From positions 31,075,138 through 31,139,137 of the forward strand of contig NC_134124.1 in assembly GCF_040939455.1 (NCBI RefSeq): DNA of 64,000 nt, in the 5' to 3' direction. Position numbers and translations under genes: made by a program. The notes beneath the pieces were generated by a model, which saw only the letters and a list, made by a program, of their open reading frames with translations, was not told the DNA's origin and made no database searches. This document shows, one piece after another, positions 36,151 to 44,491 of the stretch (position 1 is its first letter; each line of letters starts with the position of its first letter). Source of the DNA: Microcebus murinus. Its lineage: Eukaryota > Chordata > Mammalia > Primates > Cheirogaleidae.

Positions 36151-36365
36151 TAGCTATATTTATTGACCAGTAATGAGATGTCAATCTCAATGCTAAGCAT
36201 TTCATGTGAATAAACTCACCAATGCCCCTAACAAGCCCATGAAGTAGACACTATATGTCATTCTCAGCCTCCTATGGAGGTTTAAGTAATTTGCCCAAGG
36301 TCCCACAGTGATAAGTATAGCAGCCAGGATTCAAACCCTGGTTATCCAGAATTTGCGGAGGCTTA
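36151..36365 (-). mobile_element. MIR SINE, antisense
   Basis: Reverse-complement MIR order: 'caatgctaagcatttcatgtgaataaactcacc', 'taacaagcccatgaagtagacac', 'gaggtttaagtaatttgcccaaggtcccacagtgataag', 'agccaggattcaaaccctgg'. Confidence 0.9.
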
Positions 36366-36665
36366 AAACTGCCTTCTTGGTATGATCCTATTATTTTTTT
36401 CAATTAATAACAGTAATAATAATAAAGGAATGTTTACATGTAGAAAAAAAAGTCTGACTATAAACATCCAATGTTTACCAGTCCATTTCACAAGAGGGTA
36501 GGAGATTTTTGCTGTCTGTTTCTAGAAACTTATAGACTTGATTTTTCGTAATGTGCCATGTTGCATTTGCAGACGGGAACATAAAGTTGGAACACTTAAA
36601 AGATCACCCAGTTTGGCACTGTCTTTCTCACTACCTGTTTCTCTTGTTCCTTCTCATCGTGTGTG

Positions 36666-36668
<3 letters not shown>

Positions 36669-36758
<90 letters not shown>
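36669..36758 (+). repeat. (CT)45 perfect microsatellite
   Basis: Ninety uninterrupted bases of alternating C and T, followed by degenerate CT-rich sequence to about 36805. The Ser/Leu-rich (+) and Glu/Arg-rich (-) open frames across it are artefacts. Mirror-symmetric polypyrimidine arrays of this length can form triplex DNA, and the sense RNA would be a CU-rich target for PTB-type splicing repressors. Confidence 0.98.
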
Positions 36759-36761
<3 letters not shown>

Positions 36762-36805
36762 CTCTCTTTCCCTCTGTGCCCCATATCTCTGTCTCTCTAA
36801 CCTAC

Positions 36806-38867
36806 CCATCACATTTTCCCTCAGCTATCGCCATTCTTTCTCCGTGCTAGAGAGCTTAATCATGATGCCAGAGAGTGTGGTGGTTATTTAACCTCTCTCC
36901 AGCTAAGTGTTTTATTATAACTCCTGAAAACCCAATTACAGTAACTTTACATGCTACAGTACCCTTTATGGGCTGCCTCTTTATTAAACTTACTCTTTTA
37001 GAGACAATAAACCTGATGCTTCAAAGGGCATGGCGAGGACCAGTGAAATGTGATGAAATCTGGAGTTTTCTAGCACACACCTGATCTCCCTCGCTGAGCT
37101 CCACGCCCCCATTCCTGGGGTGTTTCTGCCTCTATTCTTTCTCTGGCTTTTTTATCACATTTCAGCCACTGAATGCATGACATTAAAACTATTTTGGGGA
37201 TTAATGGGCTGTGTATCAATATTTTCATCCGCTCCTCTGAATACCCACGAGTTTATTTACTGGGGAGGTCAATTTTCTCAGTAGAACAACAGTCGACACC
37301 TGGTTTTCCTGATAACCAGAGTTGCCTTTTTTGCACGGCATTACGTTGAGACCATTCAGGGGTTTTTTTGCTGTGTTTCAGGAAGAACATTGGCTGCAGC
37401 AGACTTCATGAGCTAAGGAGAACACCACATCTGCACTGTTAGTCATTACTTGTCCTGGTTAGCTGAATGCTACCCTGTGATGAGATAGTGGGATACAGAG
37501 AGAGAGAGAGGAGAGAGAGAGAGGGGGGCTTTACCTTTGCAGTCGAGGCAGCACAATTATTTGTGTCATACATTTCTGTTGCACAGCCCTGCTGGGATTT
37601 TCCCCTGGGAATAAAGCCAACCCAACAGAAAATAAGGGCGATCCCACTGGTTGCAAGCCGACAAAATGGAACTTGGTGTTAAGGAATTTTCCCTATTTGT
37701 TTGTTTCTTTCGTGGGGTTTGAGGTTAATGACTGAGTTTATGTGTCTCAGAGGGGCAAAAAAAAAAAAAAAAAAGGAAAAGAAATCTTTTCTTGGGGCCT
37801 CAGGTAGTCTAGCCAACTGCCACTTCTCAAAGCTTCCGCTGTGGATTATTCAAGCTCCCTCTTGTAGCATAAGAATAAAATAAAAATCCATAGCATTTTG
37901 AATTGGTGGGGCTCTTCGTGCATGGATGTTATGTGTGAGTTTTTTGGGTTTTTGTTTGTCAGACTTCTTTGTTAAAATCTTCCATGGTTGTTTAATCAGA
38001 GACAATGCATGTTCTTAATTTTCTAAGCCAATTTGAAACAGGAGCCTGGTTTACCAAGATTCCACCCCAAATCCACATCTTTGCTGTCATGTGACACACA
38101 TGGGGAAATGGCTGTTAGGCAGTTAGGTATGCTCTCTTAGATTTTATTAAATGGTGTTGTTTTCGCATGAGGAAAAGTGATGACATTTACCAAAAAGATG
38201 GATAGTTCGGAGTGAAGTGATGATCACTGAATTCTTTAAAAAGCTTTCTTAAGAAGCTGAGCACACAGAGGAACCACTCACTCTCCCTTAGCTATTCAAT
38301 CCCAAGCGCTGAACCTGTGCTCCCAGAATGCTGTGCGCCAGGACCGAAGCCCCCATCCCCCACCTGGAAAGGAAGGGGAAGGAGTGCGAGAGCTCCTCTT
38401 TTATTTTTTTTGTAAGGCATCAAGGACTGGTTTTTCTCTGTCTCGTGGAGTGTTAGCAGGCTCCAAGGCCGGCACTTTGGGAGCTTCTCATTTGCCTGTC
38501 CTTCCCGAGGCACAAGTGGCCAATTCTGAGAGCAATTGAGTTGTGCTTGAAAAATGTCAAGTGCATTTGGAAACTACACATTTTTGCTGACGCCTGGAGT
38601 CCTGAGCCGAGCCACTTCCATGACCAACTGCTGGGAAGAGGTTCAGTTGGGGCATCACAAATGATTCATCCGAACACACTGAGCAGGCCCCTGAGGGGGA
38701 AAAGCTGTCTTAATAGCCGGTTCAGGGAAAAATCAGGAGAAGTCCCCTAAGCCTTCTTGGTCCTCCCTGTGACCATCTGGCCAGACCATTACCTTGTGGG
38801 TCTTGCTTCATTTTATTTTATTTTCCTGAAGCATGTGACTGCAATCCTTGAGTGAATCAAAGCTTAC
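36806..38867. other. Repeat-poor intron stretch
   Basis: No exon or transposon was recognised. It contains a short (GA)n block at 37496-37525 and an A run at 37757-37773. Confidence 0.45.
37496..37525 (+). repeat. Short (GA)n repeat
   Basis: Two (GA) blocks separated by one extra G, then a ggggg run. Confidence 0.9.
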
Positions 38868-39115
38868 AATTTTTTTTTTAACTTTTTGTTAGGAAAATGT
38901 TCAAACATATGGAAAAGTTGGAAAATAGTACAATGCGAGGATAACCACCTAGCTTCAACAATTGCCATCATTTTGCCGCATGTGCCTTGCTTGTTTTTAT
39001 AAAGATGGGAAGAGAAATCTTGTGGAATCATGTGAAAGTGAGTTGCAGATTTCAGAACACTTCACCCTAAAGATATCCACATTCAAAACTTGAACTTAAA
39101 AAAATACACACACAC
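38868..39115. mobile_element. Old L1 (L1M-type) fragment
   Basis: Matches a common old L1 phrase set: 'aggaaaatgttcaaacatatggaaaagttggaaaatagtacaatg' (38892-38936), 'ccacctagcttcaacaattgccatcattttgcc', 'gtgaaagtgagttgcagatttcagaacacttcaccc'. The orientation and subfamily were not settled. Confidence 0.6.
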
Positions 39116-39120
39116 ACACA
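39107..39120 (+). repeat. Short (CA)n repeat
   Basis: A run of CA units inside an A-rich context. Confidence 0.85.
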
Positions 39121-39177
39121 TGCTAACAATCTAGTATGTTCTCTGTAAGTCAGGTGCATTTGGAAGGTGCAAAAATG

Positions 39178-39365
39178 ATTAGGGTAGCGTTTCCTAAGCT
39201 TTAATGTACATTAGAACCACCTAGAAAGCTTCCTAACTGATACACTCCCAGACCCCATCCTCAGATAGGTATGGGGCCCAGGAATGTGTACTGTTTTTAA
39301 TAGAGCATCCAAGTGAGGCCAAAGCAGGTATTTATGGGACATAATCTGAAGATCACTTCTTTAAA
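39178..39365 (+). mobile_element. MER5-like hAT-Charlie DNA transposon
   Basis: The order 'gcgtttcctaagctttaatgtacattagaaccacctagaaagcttcctaac' (39187-39237), 'cccagaccccatcctcagataggtatggggcccaggaatgtgtactgtttttaatagagc' matches MER5A/B ('tcaaactttagcgtgcatcagaatcacctggagggcttg' ... 'ggtctggggtggggcccgagaatttgca'). It is non-autonomous, with no transposase. Confidence 0.82.
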
Positions 39366-39829
39366 ACCTTTCTGTTTCTATTTGTTTACTGAATTTAATC
39401 CTATAAAGATTAGTAACACCAGGGTGTAACTATTTCATGAGAGAAAGAGGATTCTGCATGTCATTGGTATTTTTGTTTAAGTATGTAAAGCAGCAGAAAG
39501 TAGAAAGAAGCGATGTGATAACTAAGTGAGTTTCATTTAGCTGGGATCATCACAGACACCACGATGCCAGCGAGTGGCCTGAGAGAGACACATCCTGCGA
39601 GGGTTAATGCGGTACCAAAAAGCATGCAGGTTGTTTTCTGTGGAGGGATCTGGCCTTGTATCCCTAAATAGAGACATTTGCCTGTATGCATATGCAAACT
39701 TGTAAATCTGTTTGGAATACAGGAGTCAACATAGCAGAAGAGACCTTAGTTTTAAAATTTAAAACGTTCACCGGGCCGTTCGTTTAGCATGCATTATTTT
39801 AGCCTTGGATGAGGTTGTAGGTCATTTAA

Positions 39830-40400
39830 CAAAGATTTGTCTATCGGGTGCCCACTCTGTTCCAGGCTTTATTATAGATGTTAGGATACAGCGTGAACAA
39901 ATCAGACACAATTTCTGATGATTTTAAACTTTGTAGAAATTCAGTTCTAATCGTGGAGAAAGAGGATACATAATACACAAAGATACATACATACGTTGAA
40001 AATAAATAAAGCAGTTATAACAGGATACAAAGTAACAGAGAATGAAAGGAGGCCAGGGAAGAGCTCTCCCAGAAAGTGATATTGGAGCAGAGGGTTGGAT
40101 GACATGAAGGAACAAGCTGTGCAGATATTTCCAGGCAGAGGGAAGAGCAAGTGCAAAGGCCCTGAGGCAAGAAGATGTGATAGGATGAGAAACAGTAAAA
40201 CGACAATGTGACAGAAGGGGTAAGGGAACATAATAGTGGTAGAAGATTCAGTTGCAGAAGTGGCCAGAGGTGTTGTAAGTCTTGGAAAAAGTCTTCTGAG
40301 TTTATTCTAAATGTTATCGGAAGGCTATAAGGGGCAGATCGTGGCAGGGAGGAGGGCATTTTGGTGACATGTGACATTATCAGACATCCTTTTTAGAAGG
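39830..40400 (-). mobile_element. LINE L2, antisense, well preserved
   Basis: A textbook reverse-complement L2: 'gggtgcccactctgttccaggctttattatagatgttaggatacagcgtgaacaaatcagacac' (39846-39909), 'ggaagagctctcccagaaagtg', 'gatatttccaggcagagggaagagcaagtgcaaaggccctgaggcaagaag' (40124-40174), 'gtcttctgagtttattctaaatgttatcggaaggctataagg' (40290-40331). Confidence 0.92.
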
Positions 40401-40594
40401 AAAAGTCTAGAAAATAAATTGTCACGGGGATGATCTTAGGATCTTGTGAAGCAACCCCATTTGTAAGATATAGTCATCCCATCCTTTTTTTTAGTAAATG
40501 AGTGTATTAAAAATGACATTAAAGCAAATTTAAACTTCTTAATCTTCATCTTGTTGCTCTCATGTTTCTAAAACCTTCCTAATTTCAGTTTATT

Positions 40595-41310
40595 GATTCT
40601 GTCCACAGATATGACTCATGTCCTGGGACCGATGATTAGACTCTAGAGATACCAAGATTAAGTAATATTTACCAGTAGCAATGTTCACATTCCGGTTCAC
40701 ATTCAGAGTTCACATTCCGGTTGGGGGGCAGACACATTAAAAAATTTACATATATATATATATATATATATATCCCAAGTGTATAAATAGATGTATGAGT
40801 GCACAGAGTGATGGGGAGATGTTAGAATGGGCTTCCCAGGTAGGCAGTAGGAAGGTGAGTAGGAGTTGGTTAGATGGGTTGGGTGGGGCAGAACGGGAAG
40901 GGCTGTTCGACAAAGCATTGCAAACTGTTCACGAAGGCCTGGTGGCAGGACCCGGCTTGTTAGAGAAAATGTGTCTTTTGGGGCATCTGAAGCATGGATC
41001 CATGGGAGCTGGGAGCACAAGGTTAGAGATGGGCGTAGAAAGTTGGCTAGTGGTTGTAGAGAACTGGTCCCATGTTGAAATCTAGGTTTCCTCTTTCAGG
41101 CATGGGGGGACAAGCAGGGATTGGAAGGCCAGGGCACAGTGGCATGGTGGCTAGAAGGACAGGCGCAGGAGGGCTAGGGGGGAGGGTTGGGCGGGAGGGG
41201 GTTTCAGAAATGAAATTGATGAGATTCTTTAACCTATTAGATGGGAGAAGGCCAGGGAAAGGGAGGAAGTGACAGTGACCACACTGTCTTAGGTAACAGA
41301 GTAGTCGGAG
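40595..41310 (-). mobile_element. Possible second L2 fragment, antisense
   Basis: The general style (G-rich, aga/gga-rich, phrases such as 'ctctagagataccaagattaag' and 'gggcttcccaggtaggcagtaggaagg') resembles reverse-complement L2, but fewer landmarks are secure. A short duplication, gttcacattccggtt, occurs at 40683-40697 and 40708-40722, and an AT microsatellite interrupts it. Confidence 0.4.
40750..40773 (+). repeat. (AT)12 microsatellite
   Basis: Twenty-four bases of alternating A and T; self-complementary, so it can extrude as a cruciform. Confidence 0.95.
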
Positions 41311-41839
41311 CCCAGGAAGAGTGGATTTGGGGAGGTAAAGGAAACCAGTCTGAGGTTGGTTGTGACTTGTTCAAGACAACCACGATATGTAGACGACGCA
41401 ATGTCCAAGACACAACAGGAAGGTGGCGTGGAGCTCAGGGAAGACGCAGAACAAGGGATGGAGATCCGAACACTTCAGACATGTCGGTGACAGCCGGAGC
41501 CCTGGCAAATGGGCAAGGTCACTAAGGAAGCAAGATCTGGTGTTCCTGTGCTTTTAATGACTCCTTGCCATGTCTTTAAATTCCCTTGTTTTAGTTTTAT
41601 TTCCTATGTTCATTACCCACTCTTGGAGAAGTGCTCAAGAAATAAAGTAGAAGGAGCTGCAAATCTAATCCCAGAGTTTGCTCATCACCCTGACTTTCTG
41701 CTGCACATATGTTCTAGCTTCATTAGAAGGCAGTGGACTATTATTTAGTGATTTGGAAAACTCCTCAGGTGTTTATTCAACATTTGGCAAGCTTCAAATT
41801 AAAACACACGTTTCAGGCTTCTTATAGAGTAACTCTGAA

Positions 41840-42110
41840 GAATAATAATAACAGCTGCTCATAATGGGCTGAGCACTTACTATGAGACACACCTTGGTTA
41901 AGTGCTTTTCCCACATAATCTTATATAATCCTCATGACAACCAGATATAAGGTACCTACATTCTTATTACCCCAATAAGACAGAGAAGGAGACAGAGGTT
42001 CTCAAGAACAACATTATGTAACTTATGTGAGCTCACTTGTCCAGAAATGGCACCACTAGGACTCCAATCCACGTCTGCCTTGCTCCCAAATTCTGCTTTA
42101 AACACCACAC
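41840..42110 (-). mobile_element. MIR SINE, antisense, nearly full length
   Basis: Runs 'aataataataacagctgctcataatgggctgagcacttactatg', 'aatcttatataatcctcatgacaaccagatataaggtacc', 'agacagagaaggagacagagg', 'gaaatggcaccactaggactccaatccacg', in reverse-complement MIR order. Confidence 0.88.
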
Positions 42111-42479
42111 CTACCTGCTCCTCTTCCAAGATTCTCGTAATCTGGAGCATTAAAAGAGAGCTATTAGACAAGGAATCCAAAGCCTTATTTGTGGAATCAA
42201 ACTTCTGGGTTTTATTCAGATAACTGAATATACTTTTAGTATGAATAAAGACTAAATATCAGTTGTTTATTTCCATGTTAGCTGGGTTAAATGATTCCCT
42301 AATCAGGTACTCATTTTTCTAACGTGATTGTCAATCATACTGGGCTCCTTCGATCTCTGTGAAGGATTCAAATATTTTCGAGATTTTATCTGGAAGCAGC
42401 CAAGATAACAGACATTTGCAATGACAGTGACTGTACCTCAGAATCCTGCTGGGAAAGCCCATGACCCCCAGAGGCCAGG

Positions 42480-42735
42480 GCAGGGTGGTGCAGCACGTCT
42501 GGTTAGACCTTCTAAAAGCTTAGAGATGTAAAAAGAAAAGTCAGGCAGACTGGAGTTTGAGCCCAACATTCCTGCTTGCTAACTAACTCTGAGATTCGGT
42601 TTTCTCATCTGTAAAATTGGGAAAATAGTAAGTAGTGCCCCCTTCATAGGGTTAATGTGAAGTTTAGTTGAAAGTCAAATATTTAGCAGTGTAACTAATG
42701 CTAGTTAGTTGTGAGCGATCAATAAATACAGTTAC
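42480..42735 (+). mobile_element. MIR SINE, sense, nearly full length
   Basis: Sense order: 'gcagactggagtttgagcccaacattcctgc', 'ctaactctgagattcggttttctcatctgtaaaattgggaaaatag', 'cccccttcatagggttaatgtgaag', 'gagcgatcaataaata'. Confidence 0.9.
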
Positions 42736-42833
42736 ATCTACTGAAGATGTGAAGGGAAAGGAAATACCTGTATTAACATTTTGAAATCTTAGAATTGCAG
42801 CTGAGTAAAACTGCAAAAGAATGAGAGGATCGC

Positions 42834-42985
42834 ATTTATTCATTCATTCATTCATTCATTTACTAAAGTCTCCCCTGCATATTGGCCTTTGAATTGGGTC
42901 CTAAGAACCTAAGGATGAACAAGGTACAAAATAACACGTAGCCCCTGGCTCCCAGCTGCTCAGACTCTAGCATCTACTTAACCCA
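42834..42985 (-). mobile_element. LINE L2 3' tail, antisense, with ATTC run
   Basis: It starts with (ATTC)n at 42838-42861, the expected reverse complement of the L2 GAAT tail. Then come 'gtcctaagaacctaaggatgaacaaggtacaaaataac' and 'ctcccagctgctcagactctagc', matching the 'gggatacagcagtgaacaa' and 'gagcttacattctagt' blocks. Confidence 0.75.
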
Positions 42986-43044
42986 TACCTTAAAAAGTCT
43001 AGTCTGTGTTTCCTGGAAGACAAGTCATCGTTTCAAACAAGGTA

Positions 43045-43059
43045 CAGCAAGTCACATTT
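43045..43059. repeat. Target-site duplication of Alu (left copy)
   Basis: cagcaagtcacattt, identical to the copy at 43385-43399. Confidence 0.95.
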
Positions 43060-43384
43060 TTTTTTTTTGAGACAGAGTCTCGCTTTGTTGTCCAGGCTAG
43101 AGTGAGTGCCGTGGCGTCAGCCTAGCTCACAGCAACCTCAAACTCCTGGGCTCGAGTGATCCTTCTGCCTCAGCCTCCCAAGTAGCTGGGACTACAGGCA
43201 TGCGCCACCATGCCCGGCTAATTTTTTATATATATATCAGTTGGCCAATTAATTTCTTTCTATTTATAGTAGAGACGGGGTCTCGCTCTTGCTCAGGCTG
43301 GTTTTGAACTCCTGACCTTGAGCAATCCACCCGCCTCGGCCTCCCAAGAGCTAGGATTACAGGCGTGAGCCACAGCGCCCGGCC
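43060..43384 (-). mobile_element. Young lemur-type Alu, antisense, full length
   Basis: A complete dimeric Alu in reverse orientation, from the poly(T) at its left end to the ccgggccc-type head ending at 43384. It has the strepsirrhine left monomer (gcgtcagcctagctcacag at 43114-43132) and the AT-rich linker with ttttttatatatatatcag followed by ttggccaattaatttc. It is flanked by perfect 15-bp duplications. The low divergence and perfect duplication indicate a fairly recent insertion. The element is transcribed by Pol III in principle, but no claim of activity is made. Confidence 0.96.
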
Positions 43385-43399
43385 CAGCAAGTCACATTT
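43385..43399. repeat. Target-site duplication of Alu (right copy)
   Basis: cagcaagtcacattt, identical to 43045-43059. The pair defines the exact ends of the Alu insertion. Confidence 0.95.
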
Positions 43400-43734
43400 G
43401 AAGTCTTACAAATACCATGTTTGAGAGAGAGAATAATCTATCAGAGAATTGATGGTCCTTGACATGTCCTTAGAGTGACAGTCTCCTGACCCCTGAGGAG
43501 ATATTCTATCCCCTTCTCTACTGTATGTTCTATTATTTTGGTTCTACTGTGTGGTTACCACACCATAGTTCTGGCTACCAACGCACCTTGTTCAATTGAC
43601 AGGCAAAAATAATTCCAAAGAAATAACCATGAGCACATGACCTAAAGAAGCAGTCTCAGAAAAGGAGGCAGGATTTAGGGGCAGGTGAAAATAGCACATG
43701 AACAAGGGTCAAGATGGAGAATTTCAGGTAACGT

Positions 43735-43900
43735 GCAAGAACACAGACTTTATCATAAGGCCAAGCTCTGGGTTTAAATCCTCAGACAGTTGCTTGACTG
43801 CTCCAAGCTTAATGTCTCCTATCTAAAAATAGAGATATTATAACACTTACTTGATAAATAGTCATGACAATGTATTTCAAGTACCTTTCAATAGTAAGTA
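43735..43900 (+). mobile_element. MIR SINE, sense
   Basis: Sense order: 'gcaagaacacagactttatcataaggcc', 'gctctgggtttaaatcctcagacagttgcttgactgctccaagcttaatgtctcctatctaaaaatagagatattataacacttac' (43767-43851). Confidence 0.82.
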
Positions 43901-44219
43901 CCCTAATGCGTGGTAACACTTAGCATGCCCTCCTCCTCATCCTCTTCATCTCCGAGTGAGTGACAGTCATTCGGTTTTCATATTGGCTTCGAATGCTTTG
44001 CAGGATTGTTGTGGGAGATAACATTTAGATGCACGTGTGAAAGCAGAAAATCATGCAAGTCTGTGGAACGAATTTATGTCACCATCTAATGTAGCGTTTG
44101 CCGGTTCCCCCACTCCTAGCTAGGGGGATCTAACTAGGACTATACTCGGATTGTACAAATCAGAGTGGGGGGAAGAAAAAAGCAGTTAACTGTGGTTCCC
44201 TTTAGCTACCCACGGCCAC

Positions 44220-44246
44220 TCTGACTTTTTTCTTTTTTCCTGGCAG
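44220..44246 (+). other. TENM2: Exon B splice acceptor with branch site
   Basis: A branch-like ctgac at 44221-44225 is followed by a strong T-rich tract (ttttttcttttttcc) and cag ending at 44246. The A of the branch lies 22 bases before the intron end. Confidence 0.88.
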
Positions 44247-44485
44247 ACACTTCCTCTTCAAGACCTCCTCGGGGAGCACACCCCTGTTTAGCAGCTCTTC
44301 CCCGGGGTACCCCCTGACCTCAGGAACCGTTTACACACCGCCGCCCCGGCTGCTGCCGAGGAATACCTTCTCCAGGAAGGCCTTCAAGCTGAAGAAGCCG
44401 TCCAAGTACTGCAGCTGGAAATGCGCCGCCCTCTCGGCCATCGCCGCGGCCCTCCTCCTGGCCATCTTGCTGGCGTATTTCATAG
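44247..44485 (+). CDS. TENM2: Teneurin-2 exon B, juxtamembrane and transmembrane segment
   Basis: This 239-bp exon continues teneurin-2. Its first base (A) completes the Arg codon begun in exon A. The protein starts [20 protein letters not shown], has a [15 protein letters not shown] motif conserved across teneurins, then a basic stretch ([16 protein letters not shown]) and a single hydrophobic helix ([20 protein letters not shown] plus Ile, coded at 44422-44484). The basic side is cytoplasmic, fitting the known type II orientation (N terminus inside). The paired Cys next to the helix (CSWKC) could be palmitoylated; that is inference. The last base G starts the Ala codon that continues in the next, unseen exon. 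The sequence agrees with human TENM2 as recalled. It is GC-rich against AT-rich intron. The 114-codon antisense frame over it is a shadow. Confidence 0.97.
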
Positions 44486-44491
44486 GTGAGT
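44486..44491 (+). other. TENM2: Exon B splice donor
   Basis: ATAG|gtgagt, a near-consensus donor. It follows the first base of an Ala codon, so this is a phase 1 intron. Confidence 0.95.

Larger units (their letters stand above)
14057..44246 (+). other. TENM2: TENM2 intron between exons A and B (30,190 bp)
   Basis: The complete intron is contained in the window: donor gtaagt at 14057, acceptor cag ending at 44246. Joining the exons restores an uninterrupted frame through the split Arg codon. It holds the densest repeat content in the window, with the antisense L2 relics, nested L1, LTR, CT array and young Alu listed separately. No additional exon was recognised. Confidence 0.93.

Noticed and set aside
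36538..36891. Ser/Leu-rich 117-codon frame
   Set aside because: Produced by the (CT)45 array, which has no stop codons in any sense frame.
41840..42735. Possible tRNA genes, because of B-box-like words (for example ggttcaaa or ggtttgagc)
   Set aside because: They belong to MIR SINEs, which descend from a tRNA; there is no intact cloverleaf.
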